A stretch of 64,000 nt of DNA from Myxococcales bacterium (GCA_020633315.1 JACKDV010000003.1:496001-560000); one strand, 5' to 3'. Positions 27,476 to 41,883 are shown, counted from the first letter of the stretch. Translations and numbers: made by a program. Notes: generated from the sequence alone by a model not told the origin.

Positions 27476-28177
27476 ATGGCACGATGCATGCTTCCCCCCG
27501 CGTCCGTGACCCGCCTCCCAGCCCGAGCCCGAGCCTCCTACGGCTTCACGCTCATCGAGCTGATGATGGTGGTGGTCATCCTGGGAGTGCTCGCGGCGGT
27601 GGCGATCGCCGCCTATTCCCGACATGTACGCAACGCCCACAAGACCGAGGTGATCTCGGACCTCAGCAACCTGTCGCTGCGTCAGCGCAGCTTCCGGGCG
27701 GTCAACGGCCACTACGCCAGCTCGACCAACTGCGAGGGCGAGGGCTGCACCTATCCCAACGCCAACCTCATCGCGACCGAGCAGGGTCCCCTGGCCTGGG
27801 ATCCCACGGCCGCCGCCTACACCCTGGTGGGCCAGGGCGACGCGGCCTACTTCCGCGGCGGCGGAGCGGTGCACGGCTTCGATGCGCTGCGCTTCCTGCC
27901 GGATGGCTCGTACTCGTGGTGCGGCTACGCGACGATCTCCGGGCACGGGACCAACTCCACCGATCCCGCCACCGCCGACGAGCCCCCCGGCGAGACCCTG
28001 GCCAACCAGGTGTTCCCCGCGGGCTCCGACCCCTACTTCGCGCGCGACTGGTTCTACTCCTACGCGCTGTGCGACTTCGACTTCGACGGCGACTACTGGG
28101 CCTTCACCTCGACCCACTACGAGGACGAGGTGAACTACCAGACGGACGCCACCAACACCTATCGAGAGAACGAGTAG
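27476..28177 (+). CDS. Type IV pilin-like protein (first of tandem pair)
   Basis: 233 residues from ATG 27476 (GGAG upstream). Alternatives are ATG 27455, ATG 27488 and GTG 27506. The prepilin peptidase site is SYG|FTLIELMMVVVILGVLAA with the conserved Glu5. The leader would be 13-30 residues depending on the start. The mature protein is about 210 residues, with four cysteines and a C-terminal acidic region (DFDFDGDYW). Sequence around the cleavage site is nearly identical to that of the next gene, but the bodies differ. A minor pilin or an alternative major pilin is possible. It follows pilR. Confidence 0.85.
   Translation: MARCMLPPASVTRLPARARASYGFTLIELMMVVVILGVLAAVAIAAYSRHVRNAHKTEVISDLSNLSLRQRSFRAVNGHYASSTNCEGEGCTYPNANLIATEQGPLAWDPTAAAYTLVGQGDAAYFRGGGAVHGFDALRFLPDGSYSWCGYATISGHGTNSTDPATADEPPGETLANQVFPAGSDPYFARDWFYSYALCDFDFDGDYWAFTSTHYEDEVNYQTDATNTYRENE
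27477..27491 (+). promoter_or_regulatory. Sigma-54-like promoter sequence (TGGCACG-N4-ATGC)
   Basis: TGGCACG at 27477-27483 is a perfect -24 box, and ATGC at 27488-27491 is one mismatch from TTGC, with the required GG-N10-GC spacing. Transcription would start near 27503, which would require the GTG at 27506 as the pilin start. If an upstream ATG is used, this match is coincidental. PilR and pilin neighbours make it plausible. Confidence 0.4.
27541..27567 (+). repeat. 27-bp direct repeat shared by the two pilin genes
   Basis: The 27 bp encoding the GFTLIELM cleavage region are identical to 28281-28307 in the next gene, while flanking DNA diverges quickly. This fits tandem duplication or local gene conversion at the conserved N-terminus. 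Confidence 0.9.
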
Positions 28178-28245
28178 CGGACGAGGGTGGGCCTCGTCCC
28201 GGACGGAACGGACGACAGACGGGAAGACAAGGACGGCAAGACATC

Positions 28246-28902
28246 ATGTACGTGGACATCCAAAAGTGGAAGAAGGCACGCGGCTTCACGCTCATCGAGC
28301 TGATGATCGTGGTCGCCATCCTGGGCATCCTGGCCGCGATCGCGATCCCGGCCCTCACCAAGTACATGCGGCGCAGCAAGACCAGCGAGGCGCGGGTACA
28401 GATCGCCAAGATCTTCGACGCGGCCTCGGCCTACTTCAACGAGGAGCACGTCGAGCGCGGCCAGGTCCAGGTGATCGGCGGCGGCGCGGGCATCTCCGAC
28501 CTCGCGCCGCACCGCTGCCCGCACCAGAGCGGACAGGAGACGGGCAACTCCGCGGCCGCCGTGACGCCGCAGCTCGCCCTCAACTGCAACGACGGCCCCG
28601 GCGGACGCTGCGTCCCGGCGGAGGGCGGCGGTGGTGGTGCCGGCTACTACGACATCGCCCAGTGGACCGACAACCGGGTGTGGAACGCCCTGAACTTCCA
28701 GCAGGAGCAGGCGCACTACTTCCACTACAACTTCGTCGCCAGCAACACCGGCACCGGCTTCGGCGCGTGCCAGTTCACGGCGCAGGCCTTCGGCGACCTC
28801 GACGACGACCTGACCTACTCCACCTACGAGCGCTCGGGCGCCGCGGACCAGAACGGCGTGAACGCGGCCGCCGGTCTGTACATCGACCAAGAGGTGGAGT
28901 AG
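28246..28902 (+). CDS. pilA: Type IV pilin, probable major subunit
   Basis: 218 residues. Short 13-residue leader (MYVDIQKWKKARG) then FTLIELMIVVAILGILAAIA, the classical type IVa N-terminal helix with Glu5. The mature protein is about 205 residues, long for a pilin, as in Myxococcus. It has four cysteines, a Gly-rich loop (GGGGGAGYYD) and a C-terminal acidic region. AAGGA-like sequence precedes the ATG. The 68-bp gap after the first pilin is built of short GACG/GACA direct repeats and shows no promoter consensus. A strong hairpin follows the gene. The short leader makes this the better candidate for the main pilus subunit. Confidence 0.88.
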   Translation: MYVDIQKWKKARGFTLIELMIVVAILGILAAIAIPALTKYMRRSKTSEARVQIAKIFDAASAYFNEEHVERGQVQVIGGGAGISDLAPHRCPHQSGQETGNSAAAVTPQLALNCNDGPGGRCVPAEGGGGGAGYYDIAQWTDNRVWNALNFQQEQAHYFHYNFVASNTGTGFGACQFTAQAFGDLDDDLTYSTYERSGAADQNGVNAAAGLYIDQEVE

Positions 28903-28959
28903 CGGCATAGCAATCGCTCCCGTCACGAAGGGACGTCCGGGGCACCCGTCCCGGTCCTC

Positions 28960-28992
28960 GAGGGCGAGGTCGCACGATGCGGCCTCGCCCTC
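28960..28992 (+). terminator. Strong hairpin terminator after the pilin genes
   Basis: GAGGGCGAGG (28960-28969) pairs perfectly with CCTCGCCCTC (28983-28992); the loop itself can form CGCA-CGA-TGCG. A pyrimidine tract TTCCCTTTC follows. Good candidate for ending the pilin transcript, leaving the next gene to its own promoter. Confidence 0.7.
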
Positions 28993-29022
28993 TTCCCTTT
29001 CATCGGCGCTATCATCGGGGCG

Positions 29023-29849
29023 ATGCGCGGGCTGATGGCCGTGGTGCTGGTGGGACTCGCCGGGCTCGCGGGCGTGGTCCACCAGCGGGTGGACGAGCGC
29101 CGGGCCCAGCTCCCGCCCGAGCAGGAGCTGATGGTCCTGCCGCCGCCCGCCTACCTGCGAGCCCTGAGCCTGGGCTACCGCGAGGCCCTGGCCGACCTGG
29201 TGTGGATCCGGGCGCTGGTGTTCGCGGGCGAGACCCTCGGCCAGACCGACACCGCGCTGGTCGAGCGCTACGTGGAGGGCGTGACCACGCTGGCCCCTCG
29301 CTTCCACCGGGCGTACCTGTGGGGGGGCATCACGGCGATCTACGGCGGCGCGGGCACCATCGATCGCGAGGCGGTGGAGACCGCGGCCCGGATCTACGAC
29401 GCCGGCCTGGCCCAGTTCCCCGAGAGCCACGAGCTGCTCTACGCCCAGGGCATGCTGCTGACCCACCAGGTGGGCTCGACCGCGGGCTTCAGCGACGAGG
29501 AGAAGGCCGAGCGCCGGGCCCGGGGGATCGAGCTCATCCGCCGCGCCGCGGCCTACGGGGCCGACCCCCTGGTGCGTCGCTATGCCGCCACCCTCGTCGC
29601 CGAGCATGCCACCGACCAGCTCGCGATCCAGTTCCTCGAGAGCCAGCTCGGCCAGACCGACGACGAGGATCACCGACGGCTGCTGCGGCTCAAGCTGGGC
29701 ACGCTCGCCGGCCGCGAGGCGGTGGAGCGGATCGAGCGGACCCGCGAGCGCTTCGTGCAAGAGCAGCAGCGGCTCGCGCCCTACCTGCCCGACTCGCTGT
29801 GGGCGGTGATCCGCGGCGACGACAGCCCGCTTGCCGCGGATCCGGGACC

Positions 29850-29853
<4 letters not shown>
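29023..29853 (+). CDS. Conserved hypothetical, helical-repeat-like, membrane-anchored
   Basis: 276 residues. One N-terminal hydrophobic segment (RGLMAVVLVGLAGLAGVV) with no clear cleavage site, so probably a signal anchor. The rest is helical. LPPPAYLRALSLGYREALAD is a recognisable conserved-looking block, followed by TPR-like helix pairs (ALVERYVEGVTTLAPRFHRAY, ARIYDAGLAQFPESHELLYA). Its place after the pilins suggests an envelope role, but the terminator between argues against co-transcription. Its TAG stop overlaps the TAG stop of the convergent kinase gene in a shared CTAG. Confidence 0.7.
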
Positions 29854-32600
<2,747 letters not shown>

Positions 32601-32854
32601 CGACGGCTCCAGGTGGACATCGTGACCGCGCTAGGGAGGGCATCCGCCCCGACCCGCGCTCCTCGCGAGTCGCCCCCGAGTATAGCGACAAAGGCGGTCT
32701 GGTTCGGCGACGAGGCCCACGGTCCGGGCAACGGCGCGGTGTCGACGCACCCCAGGCCCCGGATCGGCGGCTCGGGCGGGGTCCCGGACGAATTCCGGGC
32801 GGATGCGTGCAACGAAGTCAAAACGAGGCCGATGATACACTCGGAGGTCGAGCC

Positions 32855-33205
32855 ATGCCGAATTCGGGAGACACCGACGGTAGCGATCCCCTCGGCCGCG
32901 TGAGCGGCTCGGGGTCGATCGGAGCATCCCAGGCGGTGGAGGCCGCCGAATCCCCGTCCGTGGAGGCCGCGGAGGCGCTCGACGCCAGCTCCGCGGCGGC
33001 GGGCCCGGATTCGCCCCAGGCCATCGCCCAGGCCCTCGCCAGCGGTGACATCGATGGCCCGACGGCCCAGGCGCGGCTCATCGAGGCCGCCGTGCGGGCC
33101 CGGATGCCCCCCGATGCCTCGCCGCAGGCCATTTCCGCGGTTCGCGCCGAGGTGGAGGCCCTGGTGGGCTCCGACCCGATCCTCGAGCAGCTCCTGCGCC
33201 CCTGA
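32855..33205 (+). CDS. Small hypothetical protein
   Basis: 116 residues from ATG 32855, preceded by GAGGTCGAG. The N-terminal half is Ser/Ala/Glu-rich and probably disordered. The C-terminal ~60 residues look like a small helical bundle (IAQALASGDIDGPTAQARLI, AVRAEVEALVGSDPILEQLL). No signal, Cys or known motif. Divergent to the PEGA kinase and convergent with the 89-aa gene. Function unknown. Confidence 0.55.
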   Translation: MPNSGDTDGSDPLGRVSGSGSIGASQAVEAAESPSVEAAEALDASSAAAGPDSPQAIAQALASGDIDGPTAQARLIEAAVRARMPPDASPQAISAVRAEVEALVGSDPILEQLLRP

Positions 33206-33260
33206 GCTGGATCCGAGCATCCCCGCCGGAGCAGAACGCACGCCCCGTCCGATCCGGCGT

Positions 33261-33530
33261 TCAGCCGGTGGCCCGGGCCGGGGTCAGCAGGGCCCGCAGC
33301 TCGGGGTCGATCTCGTGGTCGCCGAGCTCGAAGCGCTGCAGGGCATCGACCAGGATCTGGACCCGCTCGGGCGGCTTGAGGCGGCGGTCGATGATGATCC
33401 GGTACTCGCCGCGGACCCGGCACAGCCCCCCGGTGCGCTGGACGAGGCCGGCCATGGGCTCATAGCTCACGCGCACCGACATTGCCTCGGCGAGGCGCTC
33501 CAGCGCCTCGAGCTGCTCCTGAACCTTCAT
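33261..33530 (-). CDS. Small conserved-looking hypothetical protein
   Basis: 89 residues from ATG 33530; the frame extends 28 codons upstream but that part overlaps no recognisable motif. Content: N-terminal amphipathic helix (KVQEQLEALERLAEAMSVRV), then paired basic strands (GGLCRVRGEYRIIIDRRLKP) and a helix (VQILVDALQRFELGDHEIDP). This looks like a compact alpha-beta protein. Downstream on the same strand as the histidine kinase and GTPase genes, but 141 bp away from the kinase stop. No family recognised. Confidence 0.6.
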   Translation of the reverse strand: MKVQEQLEALERLAEAMSVRVSYEPMAGLVQRTGGLCRVRGEYRIIIDRRLKPPERVQILVDALQRFELGDHEIDPELRALLTPARATG

Positions 33531-33671
33531 CGTGTCGAGCCAGTCGCCCAGGCGACGCGCGAAGCTTGCCGCATCGATCCACGGTCGACCAGAGGAGCCA
33601 AGGCACAAAAGCACCCGTTCGATCTCCCTTTTCGACGCGAATCGACCCGAGGGGAGATCGAAACGAAGCGA

Positions 33672-34942
<1,271 letters not shown>

Positions 34943-34952
<10 letters not shown>

Positions 34953-35617
34953 CGCCGCCCTCCCCTCCCCAGCAAGGTGGCGAGCTGATCCATCACCTCG
35001 TCGTGGGTGACCCCGAAGCTCTCCTCGAGCTGGTAGCGACGATCGAGCTTGGACCACGAGATCGACGCGAGGCCCAGGAAGGTCTCGGCCACGCCCTCGC
35101 CCCGCAGCGCCACCGCGGTGTAGACCGGCTCGCTGCCGCGGCGGCGGATCTTCTCCACCTCCTCGTCGCTGCGGATCCCCGGCAGGTCGCGCTTGTTGAG
35201 CTGGATGACCGTGCCGATCTCGCTCATCGCGATGCCGTTCTCGTTGAGGTTGGCCCGCAGGTTGGCGAAGCTCTCGTTGTTGGCTCGCGTCTGGCTCACC
35301 CGCGAGTCGGCGATGAAGGCCACGCCGTCGGCCCCCTGCAGCACGATCTTGCGGGTGGCGTTGTGGATGACCTGGCCCGGCACCGTGAACAGCTTGAAGC
35401 GGATCGACAGCCCGCCGCCCACCGACAGCCGCAGCGGCAGCAGGTCGAAGAACAGCGTGCGATCGTCCCGGGTGTTGAGGGTGACCAGCTCGCCGTCGGT
35501 ATACCCCTGCATGCGCCGGTGGAGCTGCTGCAGGTTGGTGGTCTTCCCGCTCAGCGCCGGCCCGTAGTAGACGAGCTTGAGCGTGACCTCCTTTCGGGGC
35601 ATGTCGATGAAGACCAT
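34943..35617 (-). CDS. MglA-like small Ras-family GTPase
   Basis: 224 residues from ATG 35617. P-loop GPALSGKTT (19-27), switch region DDRTLFFDLLPL, G3-like FTVPGQ, and G4 NKRD. These match MglA and its paralogues, which control cell polarity and gliding in Myxococcus. It has a longer C-terminus than MglA (EESFGVTHDEVMDQLATLLG). No MglB (Roadblock) gene is adjacent; a Roadblock-like protein lies at 8.3-8.7 kb. Co-directional and overlapping with the histidine kinase gene. Confidence 0.9.
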
Positions 35618-35836
35618 GGACGCGTCACCCCCGCGGCTCGGATCGTAGCAGGCAGCGACGATCGCAATGCAGCTGCCGCCGAAAGAGATTCCGGGCCAAG
35701 GCTGCCATTGATAACATCCACGGATGGGCTCGTGGGGTCCGCGGGGATGCTCGGCCCGAGGAGCGGCCGGGGCCCGCCCGGCCCGCACGCCCATGGCCCG
35801 GACGATCTCGATCCGCCCCCTGGCCCTGGCCCGAAG

Positions 35837-36934
35837 CTACTCGTTGTCGCCCAGCGCCTTGCGCATCTCGAGGCGCCGCGGCAGCGAGGCGGGGGCGGCC
35901 TCGCAGGCGGCCTCCAGCGCGTCGATGGCCTCGGCCACCGCCGGCGAGCCGCTGAGCACCGGCGTCTCGATCACCACGGTCACGAGCTGATCCCCGCGCC
36001 CCTTGCCCTTGGCCGCCGGCACCCCCTTGCCCCGCAGGCGCAGCCGGGTGCCCGTGCGCACGCCCTTGGGCACATCCACGTCGACCAGGCCGTCCACGGT
36101 GGGCACGGGGATCTTGCCGCCGCGCGCCGCCTCGGAGATCGACAGCGGGACCTCGCAGTGGATCTCGTCGCCCTTGCGCCGCAGCCAGCGGTGCGGGCTG
36201 ACGTTGACGGTGACCTTGAGGTCGCCGGCCTTGCCCCCGTAGCGACCCGGCTCGCCCTCGCCTTCGAGCACGCGCTCGGCCCCCGCGTCGGTGCCGGGGG
36301 GCAGGCGCACGCGGAACGATCGCGTCTGCCGACGCGTGCCCCGACCGCGGCACTCCTGGCAGGGATCGGGCTGCACCAGGCCGGTGCCGCTGCAGCGACC
36401 GCAGGCGGAGCGCCGCGACAGCAGGCCCTCGCCCTTGATCTCGCCCTTGCCCCCGCACACCGTGCAGGTCTGCGGCGGGCGCCCGCCCGGCCGCGTGCCC
36501 GAGCCCGCGCAGGCCGAGCATGGCCCGGGGGCCTCGAACTCGATGTCGTGCTCCGAGCCGAGCACCGCCTCGGCGAACGACACGCTGAGGGTGTAGCGGA
36601 GGTCCCGGCCGCGTCGCCTGCGATCGCGGCGGGTGCCGAACACGTCGCCGAACACGTTGCCGAGCAGGTCCCGCGCGCTGCGACCGTCGAAGCCCTTGCG
36701 CAGCTCGATGCCCTCGAGGCGCTGGCTCATGTCGTACTTGGCCCGCCGCGCCGCATCGCCCAGGGTGTTGTAGGCCTCGTTGATCCGGCGGTAGCGCAGC
36801 GCCACCTCGGGATCATCGGGGTGACGATCGGGGTGCCACTCGCGGGTGAGCCGACGGAACGCCTTCTTGATCTCGTCGGGCGTGGCCCGGCGATCCACCC
36901 CGAGCACCGCGTAGTAGTCGTCGGTCGTCGCCAT
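35837..36934 (-). CDS. dnaJ: DnaJ-type co-chaperone (Hsp40)
   Basis: 365 residues. J-domain 1-70 with the HPD motif (EWHPDRHPDD) that triggers DnaK ATPase. The usual Gly/Phe-rich linker is almost absent, replaced by a basic patch (TRRDRRRRGRD). The zinc domain has all four CxxCxGxG repeats: CSACAGSG, CTVCGGKG, CGRCSGTG, CQECRGRG. C-terminal substrate-binding domains follow. Last gene of the hrcA-grpE-dnaK-dnaJ cluster, 17 bp after dnaK. Confidence 0.95.
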   Translation of the reverse strand: MATTDDYYAVLGVDRRATPDEIKKAFRRLTREWHPDRHPDDPEVALRYRRINEAYNTLGDAARRAKYDMSQRLEGIELRKGFDGRSARDLLGNVFGDVFGTRRDRRRRGRDLRYTLSVSFAEAVLGSEHDIEFEAPGPCSACAGSGTRPGGRPPQTCTVCGGKGEIKGEGLLSRRSACGRCSGTGLVQPDPCQECRGRGTRRQTRSFRVRLPPGTDAGAERVLEGEGEPGRYGGKAGDLKVTVNVSPHRWLRRKGDEIHCEVPLSISEAARGGKIPVPTVDGLVDVDVPKGVRTGTRLRLRGKGVPAAKGKGRGDQLVTVVIETPVLSGSPAVAEAIDALEAACEAAPASLPRRLEMRKALGDNE

Positions 36935-36951
36935 GCGTCGCCAGTCGGGAC

Positions 36952-38784
<1,833 letters not shown>

Positions 38785-38787
38785 CGC

Positions 38788-39447
38788 CTAGGACTCCGTC
38801 GCGCCTCCCGAGCCGGAGCCGGCGATGATCACCCGGGCCGGCCGCAGCAGACGCTCACCGAGCTTGAAGCCCTTCTCGAACTCGCGGACCACCACGCCGG
38901 GCGCGTGGTCGGGCGAGTCGATCTGCTGCAGGGCGTCGTGGATCGCCGGATCGAAGGGATGGCCCACCGAGGGCACCGGCTCGATGTCGTTCTTCTTGAG
39001 CGCGCCCAGGAACTCGTCGCGGACCATTCGCAGGCCCTTGACCACCTGCTCCACGTTGGCCGCGTTGTCGTCGCTGGCCTGGGCCGCCGCGGGCTCGGCG
39101 ATCTCCAGGGCCCGCTCCAGGTTGTCGGCGGTGGGCAGGAAGGCGCTCAGCAGCGACTGGGTGACCCGCGCCTTGGCGTCGTCGATGTCGCGCTTGACCC
39201 GCTTCTTGTAGTTCTCGAAGTCGGCGACCGCCCGCAGCCACTTGTCCTTGAGGGCGGCGATCTGTGCGTCCTTCTCGGCGACGATCGCCTCCACGTCGAC
39301 CTCGTCCTCGATGTCGGCCTCGTCGATCTCCTCGGCCTCGTCGTCTCCCAGGCTGGAGACGGCCGCCTCGGCCTCGGCCATGGTGCGCTCGATCTCGGCG
39401 CTCATCTCATCGTCGGTGGCGCCTCGTTGGTCCTTGTTGCCGCTCAT
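38788..39447 (-). CDS. grpE: Nucleotide-exchange factor GrpE
   Basis: 219 residues. Long acidic N-terminus (about 1-60) followed by the dimerising coiled coil (EAIVAEKDAQIAALKDKWLR) and the signature ADFENYKKRVKRD. C-terminal beta domain with PVPSVGHPFDPAIHDALQQI and KLGERLLRPARVIIA. Promotes ADP release from DnaK. Between hrcA and dnaK in a four-gene heat-shock cluster. Confidence 0.96.
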   Translation of the reverse strand: MSGNKDQRGATDDEMSAEIERTMAEAEAAVSSLGDDEAEEIDEADIEDEVDVEAIVAEKDAQIAALKDKWLRAVADFENYKKRVKRDIDDAKARVTQSLLSAFLPTADNLERALEIAEPAAAQASDDNAANVEQVVKGLRMVRDEFLGALKKNDIEPVPSVGHPFDPAIHDALQQIDSPDHAPGVVVREFEKGFKLGERLLRPARVIIAGSGSGGATES

Positions 39448-39489
39448 GCTTGGTCCGTTCTCACCTCGACGCCCCGACGGGAGCCCCGG

Positions 39490-39515
39490 GTCGGCAGACC
39501 CCTGGGTCTACCGAC
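39490..39515 (-). other. Intergenic hairpin between hrcA and grpE
   Basis: GTCGG-c-AGACCC-ct-GGGTCT-a-CCGAC: an 11-bp stem with one mismatch in the 77-bp gap. It could attenuate, process or stabilise the mRNA so that grpE-dnaK levels differ from hrcA. Not a CIRCE element (no TTAGCACTC half-sites). Confidence 0.5.
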
Positions 39516-39524
39516 GGGGGGCGC

Positions 39525-40631
39525 TCAGGCGCACATTCGCGCCGCCATCGCTCGGGCGGCGTACTCTACCAGAGGAATCATGGCGGCGTAATCCATGCGG
39601 GCGGGGCCCAGCAGGGCCACCGCGCCCCGATCGGGGCCCTCGCCGGCCACCGGCACGCGGCACCCGACCAGGCTCAGCCCGAGCTCGCGACCGCCATCGT
39701 CGGGGGGCCGCAGGTCGAGCCGGCCCCGCACCCCCACGTGCACCTGGGCCCGCGGGGGACCGTCGCCCGTGGCCGGCAGGAGCTGCTCGAGGACCTCGGC
39801 CAGGCGCTGATCGTCCTCGAGCAGGCTCAGCACCTCGCCCAGGCTCCCCGTGTCGGACACGCCCCTCGCCAGCGCCGGCTGCCCGGCCACCTGCATCCAC
39901 AGCGGATCGAGCAGGCTCACCGCGCACAGCGACAGGCCCACGCGCAGGGCCTGGGCGAGCAGCCGGTCCACCTGGGCCTCCCGCTCGCCGAGCCGCGCCA
40001 GCAGGACCTCGCGGGCCGAGGGCAGCGAGTGCCCCACGCACAGCCTTCGCAGCCGCTCCTGCAGCCGCCGCAGCTCGGCCCCCGCGTCGGCCCCTTCGGG
40101 CAGCTCGAGCTCCACGGGCTGGATCTGCGAGGCGCCGCCCTCGAGGGTGAGCACCACCAGGGCCCGCGCGCCCACCAGGGGCACCACGTCCACCTGCTCC
40201 ATGCGACCCGCCTTGGCCGTGCCCAGGAACGACACGGCCAGGCAGCCCGAGACCTCGCTCAGCACGCAGACCGCCGCCCGCATGCCACGGCCCGGATCGT
40301 CGCGCAGGTGCTCGAGGCTGCGATCGACGGCGCTCACCAGCGCGGGCTGGGGGCCGAGGCTGCGATCGAGCTGGGCCACGAAGCGGCGCATGCCGTCGTC
40401 GGTGGGCGAGCAGCCGGCGGAACGATGGGGTCGCCGCAACAGGCCGAGAGCCTCGAGCACCGCGAGCTCCTGGCGCAGGGTGGCCGATGACCAGCGAAAG
40501 CCGTGGCGACGCACCAGCGCAGAGGAGCCGACCTCCTGGCCGTAGACCACGAAGTCTCGACAGACCGCGCGCAAGATCCGCTCTTGGCGCTCGGTCAGAT
40601 GCACGGTCTCCGCCTCGGCGGCCTCGCCCAT
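39525..40631 (-). CDS. hrcA: Heat-inducible transcription repressor HrcA
   Basis: 368 residues from ATG 40631. Winged helix at the N-terminus (LTERQERILRAVCRDFVVYG, QEVGSSALVRR, WSSATLRQELAVLEALGLL). Central GAF-like and C-terminal domains end in GPARMDYAAMIPLVEYAARA, the HrcA C-terminal signature. It represses class I heat-shock genes through CIRCE in most bacteria. No CIRCE is seen here; a different palindrome (40670-40689) lies upstream. First gene of the cluster, after hemW on the same strand. Confidence 0.92.
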   Translation of the reverse strand: MGEAAEAETVHLTERQERILRAVCRDFVVYGQEVGSSALVRRHGFRWSSATLRQELAVLEALGLLRRPHRSAGCSPTDDGMRRFVAQLDRSLGPQPALVSAVDRSLEHLRDDPGRGMRAAVCVLSEVSGCLAVSFLGTAKAGRMEQVDVVPLVGARALVVLTLEGGASQIQPVELELPEGADAGAELRRLQERLRRLCVGHSLPSAREVLLARLGEREAQVDRLLAQALRVGLSLCAVSLLDPLWMQVAGQPALARGVSDTGSLGEVLSLLEDDQRLAEVLEQLLPATGDGPPRAQVHVGVRGRLDLRPPDDGGRELGLSLVGCRVPVAGEGPDRGAVALLGPARMDYAAMIPLVEYAARAMAARMCA

Positions 40632-40669
40632 CGCACCTGCGAATCTACCCTCGCCAAGGCCCGGGTGCA

Positions 40670-40689
40670 CCTCCCCGATCGATCGGAGG
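40670..40689. promoter_or_regulatory. Near-palindrome upstream of hrcA
   Basis: CCTCCCCGATCGATCGGAGG, about 40 bp before the hrcA start: outer CCTCC/GGAGG arms around CGATCGATCG. Placement suits an autoregulatory operator in place of CIRCE. Positional inference only. Confidence 0.3.
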
Positions 40690-40717
40690 CCCTTGGCGGG
40701 GAGGCCGCACATGGACC

Positions 40718-40737
40718 GCGGCCGCCCGGGCGGCCGC
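40718..40737 (-). terminator. Perfect 20-bp GC palindrome directly after hemW
   Basis: GCGGCCGC-CCGG-GCGGCCGC begins at the base after the hemW stop. It would fold into a very stable hairpin. No T-run follows, so it may act with Rho or only block 3' decay. It separates hemW from the heat-shock cluster. Confidence 0.45.
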
Positions 40738-41883
40738 TCAGGGTGCGGGGTCGAGCAGGGCCGCGCCGATCTCGTCGTGCCACAGCCAGCGATCGGCCGC
40801 GACCCGCAGCATCCCGCCGGCCCACTCGAGGTTGCCCCGCTCCACCTGCGGCGCGACGCGGGCCCGCAGCCAGTCCTCGTCCACCGCGGGGAAGCGGCGC
40901 AGGTACGCCGCCGCATCGAGCCCCGTCAGCACGCGCAGGCCCACCCACAGGCCCTCGACCGCGGCCGCCCGGGGATCGAGACGCTCCTCGCTGGCCCCGC
41001 CGCCGGGATCGTCCACCCAGCGCTCGAAGCCGCGGGCGTTGGTTCGGCGGGCCACCGCGCCCTGGGCATCGAAGCGCGCCGAGGCGGCCGAGGGGCCCAG
41101 GCCCAGGTAGTCCCGCCACTGCCAGTAGCCCAGGTTGTGGCGAGCGCGGGCCCCCTCGCGGGCGTAGCTGGCCACCTCGTAGTGCACCAGCCCCGCCGCC
41201 TCGAGCCGCGCCGCGGCCTGGCCCAGGCGATCGGCCTGGGCATCGGGATCGGGCTGGGCTCGCGTGCCCCGCTGCACCAGCCGCTCCCACGGCGTCCCCT
41301 CCTCCACCGTCAGGGCATAGACCGACACGTGCTCCACCCCGGCGTGCAGCAGCCCCTCCACGTCGGCGACGAGCTCGGCCTCGCTCTGGCCCGGCCGCCC
41401 CACGATGAGATCGGCGCTCACCCGCAGGCCCCGCGCAGCCGCGGCCCGCAGCGCGCCCTCGGCCTGCGCGGCCCGATGCACCCGGCCCAGCTGCACCAGC
41501 GCCTCGGCCCGCAGCGACTGCACCCCCAGCGAGACCCGGTCGACCCCGGCCTCCACCAGCGCATCGAGCAGCGGTCCGTCCACGTGCTCGGGGTTGAGCT
41601 CCACCGTGCGCTCCACCGCCGCGTCGGTGCCGAAGCTGCGATCGATCCATGCCCACAGCCGCCGCAGCCCCTCGGCCCCCAGCAGGCTCGGCGTGCCGCC
41701 GCCCACGTAGACGGTGTGCACCGGCATCCCGGTGGGCAGCGAGCGAGCGAGGCGCTCGCGCTCGAGGCCCTGCAGGTAGGCATCCACCGGCGGCCGCCGG
41801 CCCACCTGGAAGTCGAAGTCGCAGTAGGGGCAGGCCCGTGCGCAGAACGGCACGTGCAGGTAGAGCCCCGGGGCGTGGCTCAT
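40738..41883 (-). CDS. hemW: Radical SAM protein HemW (coproporphyrinogen-oxidase-like)
   Basis: 381 residues. Radical SAM cluster motif C14-x3-C18-x2-C21 (CARACPYC) right at the N-terminus, as in HemW, which lacks the N-terminal extension of true HemN. YVGGGTPSLL, ELNPEH, GVDRVSLGVQS, DLIVGRPGQS and YALTVEEGTPW are family motifs. HemW delivers haem rather than oxidising coproporphyrinogen. Its ATG overlaps the TGA of the upstream Thg1-like gene (ATGA), so it is translationally coupled to it. Confidence 0.92.
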   Translation of the reverse strand: MSHAPGLYLHVPFCARACPYCDFDFQVGRRPPVDAYLQGLERERLARSLPTGMPVHTVYVGGGTPSLLGAEGLRRLWAWIDRSFGTDAAVERTVELNPEHVDGPLLDALVEAGVDRVSLGVQSLRAEALVQLGRVHRAAQAEGALRAAAARGLRVSADLIVGRPGQSEAELVADVEGLLHAGVEHVSVYALTVEEGTPWERLVQRGTRAQPDPDAQADRLGQAAARLEAAGLVHYEVASYAREGARARHNLGYWQWRDYLGLGPSAASARFDAQGAVARRTNARGFERWVDDPGGGASEERLDPRAAAVEGLWVGLRVLTGLDAAAYLRRFPAVDEDWLRARVAPQVERGNLEWAGGMLRVAADRWLWHDEIGAALLDPAP

